64,000 bases of DNA from Rubricoccus sp038746605 (GTDB taxonomy: Bacteria > Bacteroidota > Rhodothermia > Rhodothermales > Rubricoccaceae), in assembly GCA_038746605.1 (NCBI GenBank), contig JBCDKM010000002.1, positions 186,001-250,000 on the forward strand, in the 5' to 3' direction. Under the pieces are notes generated by a model. It saw only the letters and a list, made by a program, of their open reading frames with translations. It was not told where the DNA came from and searched no databases. A program made the translations under genes and the position numbers. The stretch's first letter is position 1. The number at the start of each line of letters is the position of its first letter. Below, one piece after another: positions 15,775 to 24,177 of this stretch.

Positions 15775-17219
15775 CGCGCCACGACGAACCGCGTCTTCAA
15801 GCGCGTCTCGCCCTCGGTCGCCACGATTGCGTAGACGCCCGGCGCGAGGTCCCGCACGTCCACCGAGGCGGGCAGGGTCGTGGGCTCCAGTTGGCGCACC
15901 ACCCGACCTCGAACGTCCAGCACCTGCAGCGTGACAGGCGGTCCACCGGCACCCATCACGGCCACCCGATCCATTGTGGGGTTCGGGCTCACCCGAAGCG
16001 CGAGTCTGTCAGGCACGGGCTCGCGGGCCACGGGCATCGTACCGAACGCCTCGCCGCCCACGCTCGCGAAGGCCAGCGTCAACGTCCAGTCGTTGGGCTC
16101 CGGCTGCGTGGTGTTGCGCACGGCGTAGCTCGTCACGCCGATCCCCCGTGCGACTTCCCACACGGCTCGCTCGGTCTCGAAGTCTCCCTCCGTGTCGAAC
16201 CATCGGTTGGTATCCGCGGTGTAGTCCTCGCCTCCGACAGTGATCGGACGGTCTGGGGTGTAGGCGCGCACATGGAAGCCCCGCTCGCCGGAATCAAGAT
16301 CGAGAGGCAGCGCGAGGAGTTCTCCACCGGCGCAGTCCCCATCGAATCTGACCTGGAGCGCCCAGCCCGTCTCGGGAGCCGGTCCGTCCCGGGTCACGTC
16401 GCACGTCCCGAGCGTTGTCGTCTGACCGAAGAGCGTGCGGTCCAACCGGAGGCGAGTCGCGCCCTCTTCCTCCACGACCGTCCACGTCACGAAGCCGAGC
16501 CAGCCTGCGCGGGCGTCTCGCGCCTCGTAAATCCAGGTGTTGCCTGGATCGAAGGAGACAAAGTCACCTCCGAGGTCAAGCGGCACACCGTACGTGGCAC
16601 CTCCCACCTCGGCGTACCGGAGTTGGGCTCGGTTCGCACTCGCGAAGCCTCCGCTGCTCGCGCCGTACGAGAACTGAATGGGCCCGATGCCCTCTGCTAC
16701 GCCCCAAAGACGGTCGACAATCGTGTCGCTGTCGTTCACAAACAGCGCGCGCGTCTGCGCGTACGTGACCCCTCCAATCGTGACGTCGGGCTGCTCGAAT
16801 CCGGCCCCGAAGTTTGCGAGCCCTTCTCCGGAAAACCTGCTCGGCACCACGGGCGGATCCGCCTCGCAGCTTCCCATGCCGTCTGGACCGACGAGATCGA
16901 AATAGAGGATGTCGTTCTCCTCGCGGGTCCGGACCGCGCACGTCCACGTCGAGGTCCCAGCGCCTAGGAGCGTGCGCTCGATCGTGAGCACGGGCAGCGC
17001 CTCCGTTCCGCCAGCGACCTCTCCCGTCACCTCCCACGCGATGGAGCCCGTTCGCCTGTCAGACGTGACCCCACCGCTTGGAGCCGGACTCAGATTCCAG
17101 TAATCGGTCTGGAACACCCACCGGTTTCCGACCTCCAGGGGCCAGGCATCCGGGATCGAGTCCTGAGCGGAGACGGTGGCGCTAAGAAATAGCGGGAGGA
17201 ACAGAAAGGCGATTCGCAT
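15771..17219 (-). CDS. Secreted protein with T9SS-type C-terminal sorting domain
   Basis: 482 residues. A signal peptide (MRIAFLFLPLFLSATVSAQ) and two related large repeats of about 200 residues (WPLEVGNRWVFQTDYW... and ...FVSFDPGNTWIYEARDARAGWL...) precede a C-terminal sorting domain of about 80 residues (SPNPTMDRVAVMGAG ... LQVLDVRGRVVRQLEP ... LAPGVYAIVATEG ... TRFVVAR). The repeats start with an N-x-W-x-Y/F-like pattern; their function is unknown. The CTD implies export through a type IX-like route to the cell surface. The gene lies exactly between two copies of a phosphatase 5' end. Confidence 0.85.
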   Translation of the reverse strand: MRIAFLFLPLFLSATVSAQDSIPDAWPLEVGNRWVFQTDYWNLSPAPSGGVTSDRRTGSIAWEVTGEVAGGTEALPVLTIERTLLGAGTSTWTCAVRTREENDILYFDLVGPDGMGSCEADPPVVPSRFSGEGLANFGAGFEQPDVTIGGVTYAQTRALFVNDSDTIVDRLWGVAEGIGPIQFSYGASSGGFASANRAQLRYAEVGGATYGVPLDLGGDFVSFDPGNTWIYEARDARAGWLGFVTWTVVEEEGATRLRLDRTLFGQTTTLGTCDVTRDGPAPETGWALQVRFDGDCAGGELLALPLDLDSGERGFHVRAYTPDRPITVGGEDYTADTNRWFDTEGDFETERAVWEVARGIGVTSYAVRNTTQPEPNDWTLTLAFASVGGEAFGTMPVAREPVPDRLALRVSPNPTMDRVAVMGAGGPPVTLQVLDVRGRVVRQLEPTTLPASVDVRDLAPGVYAIVATEGETRLKTRFVVAR

Positions 17220-17247
17220 CGAGATCGAAAGGATACCCGTTCAACTA

Positions 17248-17370
17248 ACGCCGCGATCTTCTGCCACGCAAGTCGTTTCCGATGCACGTCCTCTTCGTCT
17301 GCTCCCGCAACCGCCGTCGGAGCCCTACCGCCGAGAGGCTCTTCGACGATCCCCCGGCCATCCGCGCCCT
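17248..17370 (+). repeat. Direct repeat copy B (intact phosphatase 5' region)
   Basis: Matches copy A at 15654-15774. It includes the upstream ACGCCGCGATCTTCTGC segment and a 35-nt identical block over the start codon of the phosphatase gene. Confidence 0.75.
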
Positions 17371-17602
17371 CTCCGCCGGTACCGCGCCCGACGCCGAGAC
17401 GCGCGTCTCACTGGACCTGCTCCAGTGGGCCGACCTCGTCGCCTGCATGGAGCGGCGCCACGCGGGGGCTCTCCAGCGCGAGTTCGGCCCGCACCTCGCG
17501 AATGTCCGCGTCACCACACTCGGCATCCCGGACGACTACGAACCGGACGACCCAGCACTCGTCCAACTGCTCCGCCAACGGCTCGCGGGCGTGCTGCCCT
17601 GA
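17282..17602 (+). CDS. Low-molecular-weight protein-tyrosine-phosphatase-like protein
   Basis: 106 residues. The P-loop C7-S-R-N-R-R-R13-S gives the Cys-x5-Arg catalytic loop of the family, ALSAGT is the second conserved block, and DDYEPDDP near residue 85 supplies the acid-loop Asp. It is shorter (106 aa) than classical LMW-PTPs (about 150) and matches the compact group often annotated as phosphotyrosine phosphatase family. The substrate is unknown. Its first 35 nt are duplicated at 15688. Confidence 0.82.
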   Translation: MHVLFVCSRNRRRSPTAERLFDDPPAIRALSAGTAPDAETRVSLDLLQWADLVACMERRHAGALQREFGPHLANVRVTTLGIPDDYEPDDPALVQLLRQRLAGVLP

Positions 17603-17608
17603 CTCCGA

Positions 17609-17628
17609 CCGCCTCGGCACCGAGGCGG
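17609..17628. repeat. Dispersed palindrome, short class
   Basis: Arms CCGCCTCGG/CCGAGGCGG, loop CA, 6 nt after the phosphatase stop. Confidence 0.9.
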
Positions 17629-17719
17629 GCCACCCCAGAGGCGCACCCGTGCGATGTTCGACGGCGCTTCGCCGGAGTGACCGACCGGTGGCGCAGGTCT
17701 CGCGATAGGTTCCGCGCCC

Positions 17720-19468
17720 ATGTCCAGCGCCCCACCTCCCGCCCCGGCGATCCCCGGCCTCCGCCCGCAGAACGGATTCTCCCTGCGCGACGGCCAGGCC
17801 CAGTTCCTCCTCAAGTGGGCCGAGGCCCTCGCACGAGGCGAGCGCAACGCCCTCGGCGTCTTCGTGCCGGGTTACGGCAAGACCATCACGGCGCTCGCCA
17901 GCTACCTCGTCGCGAAGGAACTCGGCATCGCGGACCGGCTCGTCGTCTTCGTACCGCGCGGCAACCTCCGCGACCAGTACGCCGACGCGCAGGAACTCGC
18001 CTTCGTCTTCCAGAGCCTCGGCGCGACACCCCCCACCTACTGCGTCGCGGACTCAGACCGGGTGTTCGTCAAGAACCTCCGGACGGAGTTCGTCGTGACG
18101 ACGTACCAGTACGCCGCAGGCGAGCGTGGCAACGAGGCGCTCCTGGAATACTGCCGCCAGTCCAAGGCCCTCTTCGTCTTCGACGAGGTCCACCACCTCG
18201 CCGATGACGGCACCTGGGCGACGCAACTCGCGCGATTCCCCCATGCGGCTTCGGTGGCCCTCTCCGGCACACCGCTCCGAAGCGACAACAAGACGCTCTT
18301 CGGCGTCCCGTTCGATGAGGACGCGGACGGCGTCCAGACCTACCGCGCGCTCCACGAGGTCACGATGCGCGACGCCCACGCCGAGGGCGGCATTCTCAAG
18401 CGCGTGGACGCCCACGTAGTGGACTACTCCGTGCGGATGGTCCACACCGAGACCGGCGACGAGGTGGACGTGACGCTCTCCGAGCTGCGCCAGGAGGCAG
18501 GAAAGGACAAGGACGTGGACACCTACCTCGCGAGGCAAAAGCTCCGCTTTCACGAGGTCTACCTCGACGCCCTCGTCGGCCCGGCGGTCGCGCGGTTTCA
18601 GGAGAAACGCGGCGCGCTCGTGCGGATGCTCGCGAAGAGTGGAAAACTCCTCGACGGCTGGCGCGATCACCAACTGCTCGTCATCGCGATGAGCAACAAG
18701 CACGCCGCCGCCATCCTGGACTACGTCCGGCGCCGCTTCCCCGGCCTCCGCAGCGCACGTATCGGGCAGGATATCCCGCAGGGCGAGCGTCTCGCCTCTC
18801 TCCAGGCCTACCGCGACGGCGAGATCGACGTGATGGTGCAAGTCGACATGATCGGCGAGGGGACAGACATCAAACCCATCTCGGTCATCGTCAAGGCCGA
18901 CCTCGTGCGGGCGCTCTCGAAGACGCTCCAGCAGGTCTTTCGCGGGATGCGCTACGTCCCCGACTGGCCCGAGGAAGCCAACCGCTGCGACCTCTACGCC
19001 GCCGACGACTCCGACGTGGTGCAGACGCTCCAGTGGCTCGCGAGTGAGGAGAAAGTCGGCATCCTCAAGAAAAAAGCCGTCACCCGCGAGGCGGACCCGA
19101 CCGCGATCCCGGACGCCCCCGAGCGCAACGCCTGGACGCTCAAGTCCGTCCGCGATGCCGGGCGCCAGACGATGCGCCAGGAGCAAATCGCAGGCTACCG
19201 CTCCAGCGCTGCCTTCCACCAGTCCGTCCCCGAGGCGGAGCAGCCCGCGCCGGTCTACGATGTCGCGAAGCAGGAGCGTCAGCTTCGCCTCGCGTGCGCC
19301 GAGTTGGCCAAGGAGTTGGCCTTCGCGGTGGATGCGCCCGTCTCGCACGTCCACGCCGCCTGGAAGCGCCAGATCCGGGGCCAGGCCCAGGCCGAGGCGA
19401 GCGTCGTCGCGCTCAGCAAGAAGAAGACGTGGCTGGAGCGCTGCCTCCGGATGGGGCGGCTGTTGTAG
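17720..19468 (+). CDS. SF2 DEAD/DEAH-type helicase or translocase
   Basis: 582 residues. Motif I P50-GYGKT55, motif Ia VVFVPRGNLRDQ, motif II D155-EVHH, motif III S182-GTPLRSD, motif V VQVDMIGEGTDIKP and motif VI Q405-VFRGMRY make an almost complete SF2 core of the restriction-enzyme/UvrB-like kind. The last 150 residues are charged and helical, with no nuclease motif seen. It stands alone, so it may be a DNA repair or recombination helicase or an orphan defence helicase. The GMRY wording in motif VI is less usual than GRxGR. Confidence 0.88.
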   Translation: MSSAPPPAPAIPGLRPQNGFSLRDGQAQFLLKWAEALARGERNALGVFVPGYGKTITALASYLVAKELGIADRLVVFVPRGNLRDQYADAQELAFVFQSLGATPPTYCVADSDRVFVKNLRTEFVVTTYQYAAGERGNEALLEYCRQSKALFVFDEVHHLADDGTWATQLARFPHAASVALSGTPLRSDNKTLFGVPFDEDADGVQTYRALHEVTMRDAHAEGGILKRVDAHVVDYSVRMVHTETGDEVDVTLSELRQEAGKDKDVDTYLARQKLRFHEVYLDALVGPAVARFQEKRGALVRMLAKSGKLLDGWRDHQLLVIAMSNKHAAAILDYVRRRFPGLRSARIGQDIPQGERLASLQAYRDGEIDVMVQVDMIGEGTDIKPISVIVKADLVRALSKTLQQVFRGMRYVPDWPEEANRCDLYAADDSDVVQTLQWLASEEKVGILKKKAVTREADPTAIPDAPERNAWTLKSVRDAGRQTMRQEQIAGYRSSAAFHQSVPEAEQPAPVYDVAKQERQLRLACAELAKELAFAVDAPVSHVHAAWKRQIRGQAQAEASVVALSKKKTWLERCLRMGRLL

Positions 19469-19499
19469 GATTCGGGGGAGCACACCTCTGCAGCTCAGT

Positions 19500-19533
19500 C
19501 CGCCTCGGTGCCTCCGTGGAGTTGCCGAGGCGG
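19500..19533. repeat. Dispersed palindrome, long class
   Basis: Arms CCGCCTCGG/CCGAGGCGG, 16-nt loop TGCCTCCGTGGAGTTG. It lies between convergent helicase and oxidoreductase genes. Confidence 0.9.
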
Positions 19534-19548
19534 GCAGACCAGACGAGG

Positions 19549-20646
19549 CTACTCCCTGCCAAGGCGGACCGTCCGACCCTCGCGCGCGGAGACCCGCGCC
19601 GCGTCCAGGATCTCCATCACCGTCAGGTTCACCTCCAGCGACGACAGGCTGCCCGCCGGGTCCACCTCGCCACGAATGACCGCCGCGAGGTAGGCGAACG
19701 GATCATCTAGCGGCGCCTCGCGAGACGGAAGTGTCAGCCGAGTCTCAGGATCCTCCTCGTCCAGGCGGACGCGGAGGGTGGAGGCGTCGTCCGCGAGGAG
19801 GAGACCGGTCTGGCCGTACACCTCCAGGTCCTTTCGGCTGAAGGGCCAGTTCCACGACGCTTGGATGACGGCCTGAGCCTGGGGGTAGGCGAGCAGGATG
19901 GTGGCCTCGTCATCCACGAGCGGGTACAGGTCGGGCTGGATCTGCTGCGTGACAGCCGTGACGGTCTGCGGACGCTCGCCGTCCATGAGCCACGTCATCA
20001 GATTGGCACCGTAGCAGCCGAAGTCCGTGATCGCGCCCCCGCCGTTCTCCTCGGGGTCGATGAGCCACTCCAGAAACTCCTCGTTGATGCCGATGGCGAC
20101 CGGCCCAGCGTGGCCGTCGTGGATGACCACCTTGCGGATCTCCCCGACCTCGCCCGCCTCGATACGACGCTGGGTCTCGTGGACACTCGCGTACCACGTC
20201 GTCTCGTAGTTGGTCAGGAGGTACACCCCGGCAGCCTCGGTGGCCGCGGCCATCGCGCGAGCATCTGCCACGTCCAGCGCCATCGGCTTCTCCACCATCA
20301 CATGGACGCCTCGCGCGGCGGCGACCTCGGTCACACGGCGATGGTCGCGGATGGTAGTGAAGACCGTGACAGCCTCCGGCTGGGTGGCATCGAGCATTTC
20401 CTCCAATGTGTCGAAGACGAGGTCCATGGAGTAACCGTGCTGCTCGGAATACCGCTCGGCCAGGTCGCGGTTGGGTTCCACGATGCCAACGATCTCGATA
20501 TCGCCCCGGTCGGGACGCCCCAAGATCCAGTGCACGTGTGTGTGGACCAGCCCCACCACGCCGACTCGCACGGGTACGCGGTCCGGTTCGTCCTGGGCGG
20601 AGGCCACGAGGGGGAGCATCAGGCAGAGGGCGAGAACGAGACGCAT
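19549..20646 (-). CDS. Exported Gfo/Idh/MocA family oxidoreductase
   Basis: 365 residues. A Sec-type signal peptide (MRLVLALCLMLPLVASAQ) precedes a Rossmann fold (VRVGVVGLVHTHVHWIL, with the glycine pattern reduced to GxxG), the EKP motif (VMVEKPMALD) that places the catalytic Lys, and a GGGAITDFGCYGANLMTWLM helix typical of the family. These enzymes act on sugars or sugar derivatives with NAD(P). Export is unusual but known in Bacteroidota and relatives, usually with a Tat signal; here no twin arginine is seen. The start at 20646 gives the signal peptide. Confidence 0.87.
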   Translation of the reverse strand: MRLVLALCLMLPLVASAQDEPDRVPVRVGVVGLVHTHVHWILGRPDRGDIEIVGIVEPNRDLAERYSEQHGYSMDLVFDTLEEMLDATQPEAVTVFTTIRDHRRVTEVAAARGVHVMVEKPMALDVADARAMAAATEAAGVYLLTNYETTWYASVHETQRRIEAGEVGEIRKVVIHDGHAGPVAIGINEEFLEWLIDPEENGGGAITDFGCYGANLMTWLMDGERPQTVTAVTQQIQPDLYPLVDDEATILLAYPQAQAVIQASWNWPFSRKDLEVYGQTGLLLADDASTLRVRLDEEDPETRLTLPSREAPLDDPFAYLAAVIRGEVDPAGSLSSLEVNLTVMEILDAARVSAREGRTVRLGRE

Positions 20647-20786
20647 GGTGACGGAGGGTGGCCCAGAGGATAGTGCGGCGTGCTCCCCATTTCTGCATTC
20701 GCGCTTCTGCACTCCCGGTTCAGTCCCCGATATCTTCGCCGCCTCACCCCCGCTGGCGCTACCCGCCAGCGCGCTTCTCCCAGCAC

Positions 20787-22190
20787 ATGGATATCGTCTC
20801 CATCGGACGCGGGCTGCTCGGCCTCGTCGGCATTGTCGCCATTGCGTTTCTGTTTTCGAGCGACCGCCGCCGCGTGAGCGTGCGGACCGTCCTCGCCGGA
20901 CTCGGGCTGCAGCTCCTCTTCGCTGTCCTCTTTCTCAAGGGCGATGCCCTCGCAGAGATCTTCTCGCCGTTCGGCTGGCCGAAGGCAGCGTTTGCATGGG
21001 TCGCGAGCCTGTTCGTGGCCTTCCTCGGGGCGGTGGAAGCGGGCGCGACGTTCGTCTTCGGCAGCCTCGCGCTCTCGCCCGGCGCGGAGGGCTCGCTGGG
21101 CTTCTTCTTCTTCGCCTACGTCCTCCCGACCGTCGTCGTGTTCGCCTCGATGATGTCGATTCTGTATTACCTCGGGATCATGCAGCGGGTGGTGCAGGGC
21201 GTGGCCTGGGTGGTGCGCCGCGCACTCGGGACCTCGGGCCCGGAGAGCCTGAGCGTGAGCGCGAACATCTTCGTGGGCCAGACCGAGGCGCCCCTCGTCA
21301 TCAAACCGTACGTCCAGAACCTGACGCGGAGCGAACTGATGGCCGTCATGACCGGCGGGATGGCGACGATCGCGGGCGGCGTGCTGGCGAGCTACGTCGC
21401 CTTCCTAGGCGAGCGCTACGCGAGCGTCAACGGCGTAGCGGTGGAGGTCGGCCAGCAGCTCTTTGCGGAGCAACTCCTCGGCGCGAGCGTGATGGCGGCG
21501 CCCGCCGCGCTCGTCCTCGCGAAGATCCTCATCCCGGAGCGCGAGCCCATCACCGAGGCGGCCGACCTCGCGACCGACGCGGGCGAGGCCACGCTCCCCT
21601 CCACTGCTTCCGACGAAGCCGAGGCCGCCGTAGAGCAGGCCATCGAGGACGAGGGACCCAAGAACGTCATCGACGCCGCCGCCACCGGCGCGGCGGACGG
21701 CATGAAGCTAGCGCTCAACATCGGCGCGATGCTGATCGCGTTCCTCGCGCTCATCGCCATTCTGAACGGCTCCATCGGCTGGGGCGTGGAGGCCCTGGGC
21801 GGAACACTACCCGAGGGCAAGGGCGCTCTCGATCTCGCACTCGGCTACCTCCTCGCGCCCATCGCGTGGCTCATCGGGGTCCCGAACGCAGACCTGCTCA
21901 CCTTCGGAGGCTTCCTCGGGACGAAGGTCATCGCCAACGAGTTCGTCGCTTACAGCCAGTTCGCGGATGCACTCGGCGCAGGCACGCTGGATCCGAAGAC
22001 GGTGGTGATGGCGACGTTCGCGCTCTGCGGGTTCGCCAACCTGTCGTCCATCGGGATCCAGATCGGTGGCATCGGGCCACTAGCGCCGAACCGGACGGGC
22101 GAGATCGCCAGCCTCGGGCTTCGAGCGGTCCTGGCCGGCACGCTCGCGAACCTGATGACGGCCACCATAGCGGGCGTGCTACTGGGGTGA
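20787..22190 (+). CDS. CNT-family nucleoside transporter (NupC-like)
   Basis: 467 residues with about ten membrane segments. Family blocks are seen: GLGLQLLFAVLFL, the re-entrant motif VGQTEAPLVIKPYVQNLTRSEL (substrate and Na+/H+ site, G-Q-T-E-A-P), MTGGMATIAGGVLASYV, and GTKVIANEFVAYSQF with ATFALCGFANLSSIGIQIGGIG near the C-terminus. An acidic insert of about 60 residues (TEAADLATDAGEATLPS...) between core helices is longer than in E. coli NupC. It imports nucleosides with a cation gradient. The start 20787 gives the expected first helix. Confidence 0.94.
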   Translation: MDIVSIGRGLLGLVGIVAIAFLFSSDRRRVSVRTVLAGLGLQLLFAVLFLKGDALAEIFSPFGWPKAAFAWVASLFVAFLGAVEAGATFVFGSLALSPGAEGSLGFFFFAYVLPTVVVFASMMSILYYLGIMQRVVQGVAWVVRRALGTSGPESLSVSANIFVGQTEAPLVIKPYVQNLTRSELMAVMTGGMATIAGGVLASYVAFLGERYASVNGVAVEVGQQLFAEQLLGASVMAAPAALVLAKILIPEREPITEAADLATDAGEATLPSTASDEAEAAVEQAIEDEGPKNVIDAAATGAADGMKLALNIGAMLIAFLALIAILNGSIGWGVEALGGTLPEGKGALDLALGYLLAPIAWLIGVPNADLLTFGGFLGTKVIANEFVAYSQFADALGAGTLDPKTVVMATFALCGFANLSSIGIQIGGIGPLAPNRTGEIASLGLRAVLAGTLANLMTATIAGVLLG

Positions 22191-22265
22191 GGGGATCAGG
22201 GAAGGAAGAAGAGGGTTCGCCCCACTCATCTCCCCCCTTTCCCCATCGCCCCTTCTCTTCTAGCG

Positions 22266-22718
22266 GTGGACCTCGGCGTTCGTACCGGACTCGCGACCTT
22301 CTCGCGCGAGGGGTGCCTGCTGGCGTACCGCTCACAGAACCTCGGGACGCGGTCTCGCCTCAAGCGCGCGGCCCATACCCTGCTTCGCGACCTCCCCGAG
22401 TTGGACCGCCTCGTGCTGGAGGGCGGCGGCGGGCTAGCGGAGCTCTGGAAAACGGTCGGGCAACGGCGCGGGCTTCGCGTGCGCATCATGGACGCGGGCG
22501 TCTGGCGCCGGGGCCTCCTCCTCCCTCGCGAGAGACGGAGCGGCGCCCTCGCCAAGGAAGCCGCTGACGCCTACGCGCGGCGCATCATCGCGTGGAGCGG
22601 CGCGAAGACACCGAAGGGCGCCCTCCGCCACGATGCTGCCGAGGCGATCTGCATTGGCCTCTGGGCGTGCGTGGAGGCCGGGTGGCTGGCAGAAGTGCCG
22701 GGGGAGGTGAGGCGCTAA
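22266..22718 (+). CDS. RNase H-like fold hypothetical protein
   Basis: 150 residues from a GTG. An N-terminal strand VDLGVRTGLATF (Asp2), a second strand RLVLEGGGG (Glu52) and RHDAAEAICIGLWA (Asp123, Glu126) lie in the order of the RuvC/RNase H-like acidic site used by Holliday-junction resolvases. No upstream ATG exists in frame. The fold match is by pattern only. It may be a small resolvase-like nuclease; its function is unknown. Confidence 0.65.
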   Translation: MDLGVRTGLATFSREGCLLAYRSQNLGTRSRLKRAAHTLLRDLPELDRLVLEGGGGLAELWKTVGQRRGLRVRIMDAGVWRRGLLLPRERRSGALAKEAADAYARRIIAWSGAKTPKGALRHDAAEAICIGLWACVEAGWLAEVPGEVRR

Positions 22719-22752
22719 CTGGGGACTGGGAGCACATCCGACCCGGCCGTGC

Positions 22753-22772
22753 CCGCCTCGGCACCGAGGTGG
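22753..22772. repeat. Dispersed palindrome, short class
   Basis: CCGCCTCGG, loop CA, right arm CCGAGGTGG (one change). It is followed by a 17-bp tandem duplication. Confidence 0.85.
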
Positions 22773-22799
22773 ACCGGGTGGCGAGGTGGACCGGGTGGC
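22766..22799. repeat. 17-bp tandem repeat, two units
   Basis: GAGGTGGACCGGGTGGC occurs twice head to tail, beginning inside the right arm of the palindrome at 22753. Confidence 0.85.
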
Positions 22800-22882
22800 A
22801 TGGAAGAGATGCAGAACTTGGGGAGCGCAAGAGCGCATGCTGTCTCTAAATCCGGTTCTGACTGCGCCTCACGCATCGCGCG

Positions 22883-23263
22883 TCACGCCGACACCTCGTG
22901 CCCCGCATCGCGCAGGGCCTCCACGGCCTCCCCGAGGCGGACAGACTGGACCAGCAGCCAGTCCGTATTGAACGTGCTGATGGCGAAGATGGAAATGCCC
23001 GCCTCGGCGAGCGGTACGGCGAGTGACGCGAGCACACCGGTCAGGCTGAACTCCAACGGTCCTTCGACACGGAGCGCACGCCACCCTCGCTCGGCCTGGA
23101 CGCGTTGCGGCACAGTGGCTTCCGCACAGACGACCGATAGCTCGTCGGCCGTTCGGGTGATGCTCGCGAGCGGCCCAGACCCCATCCAGTCTTCCACTGG
23201 AGCCTCTGGCGCGAGGCGGCAGACCGCCAGCGTTCCAGGCACGACCGAGAGGCGAAGCGCCAC
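22883..23263 (-). CDS. ACT domain protein
   Basis: 126 residues from a GTG whose last base overlaps the stop of the upstream TonB gene (TAGTG). The second half reads EGPLEFSLTGVLASLAVPLAEAGISIFAISTFNTDWLLVQ, the betaalphabeta pattern of ACT/CASTOR-like amino-acid-binding domains, preceded by a degenerate first ACT unit (LRLSVVPGTLAVCRL). It probably binds an amino acid. Coupling with the TonB gene is translational but gives no functional clue. Confidence 0.8.
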   Translation of the reverse strand: MALRLSVVPGTLAVCRLAPEAPVEDWMGSGPLASITRTADELSVVCAEATVPQRVQAERGWRALRVEGPLEFSLTGVLASLAVPLAEAGISIFAISTFNTDWLLVQSVRLGEAVEALRDAGHEVSA

Positions 23264-23976
23264 TACTCGAAGGGGACGCGGACGCGCGTATAGTTCGGGA
23301 TCGCCGTGCCGCCGCTGCGGCCCTTCACGACCCACGCCGGGTTGAAGGAGGTCGTGGCGGCCTGGCGCATCACGAGGGCATCCAGGGTCGGGTGAACGCT
23401 CTCCACGACCTGCACGGCGACGGGCTGGCCCTCGGCGTCGATGCGGACCTGCACGGCGACCTCGCCGGAGACGCCGCGCGATTTGAGACTGTCCGGGTAG
23501 ACGGCACGCTCGGGGGCAGGGTCCGGCAGCGGGGTCGCCTGGCGGTAGATCGCCTGGTTCTGACGGCTCCCGAGCATGGCGATCTTGGCGTCGTTGAGCG
23601 CGGCATCGACCTGTGCCTGGAAGCCTTCGCGGGGGAAAGAGCGGTCGAGGAGGGGCACGGCGACGGCCGTGAAGACGCTATCCACCACCTCCGGCGAGGT
23701 GCGGTAGAGGTAGAGCATCTGCTCCTTCGCGTAGCGGATCACGTCACTGTCGGCCTCGTCCACGACACCCATCGAGGCCACGGACGAGAGGTCGCGGAAG
23801 GCGTCGTCGGGATCCACGCCCGGGCGAGCCCACTGATTCTCAGAGACCACCTCCCACCCATCCGGCGGCTGGATGCCGCCCTGCTCGCACGCCGCGAGGA
23901 CGGTCGCGACGACGGCCACGAGAGCCGCGAGCGAGAGAAACAAGGTGCGGGAGGAAGGCGCGGAGGCGGTCGGCAC
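23263..23976 (-). CDS. Energy transducer TonB-like lipoprotein
   Basis: 237 residues. The N-terminus has a hydrophobic helix with AAC (TVLAACEQGG), possibly a lipobox. A helical middle region follows, and the TonB C-terminal domain is at about 145-237: PDSLKSRGVSGEVAVQVRIDAEGQPVAVQVVESVHPTLDALVMRQAATTSFNPAW. TonB CTDs contact outer-membrane receptors. No ExbB/ExbD gene is present here. Confidence 0.82.
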   Translation of the reverse strand: MPTASAPSSRTLFLSLAALVAVVATVLAACEQGGIQPPDGWEVVSENQWARPGVDPDDAFRDLSSVASMGVVDEADSDVIRYAKEQMLYLYRTSPEVVDSVFTAVAVPLLDRSFPREGFQAQVDAALNDAKIAMLGSRQNQAIYRQATPLPDPAPERAVYPDSLKSRGVSGEVAVQVRIDAEGQPVAVQVVESVHPTLDALVMRQAATTSFNPAWVVKGRSGGTAIPNYTRVRVPFE

Positions 23977-24046
23977 GGGTCGCGAGGTAGATGAGGTGGG
24001 AAACTACGGGGGACAGCGCCGGGGAGTCCGAGACACGGAGTCCCTC

Positions 24047-24066
24047 CGCCTCGGCGCCGAGGCGGA
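24047..24066. repeat. Dispersed palindrome, short class
   Basis: Perfect palindrome, arms CCGCCTCGG/CCGAGGCGG, loop CG. It lies between divergent TonB and M16 genes. Confidence 0.9.
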
Positions 24067-24177
24067 CCCAGCCAGGCGCCTGGGGCGTCGCGGGGCGTTT
24101 CCGCGACAACCTCCCTTGAACCCCGCCCCCCTACTCTCGTCCAACCGCGATCTTCGGCCGTTCCCTCGCCCCACACC

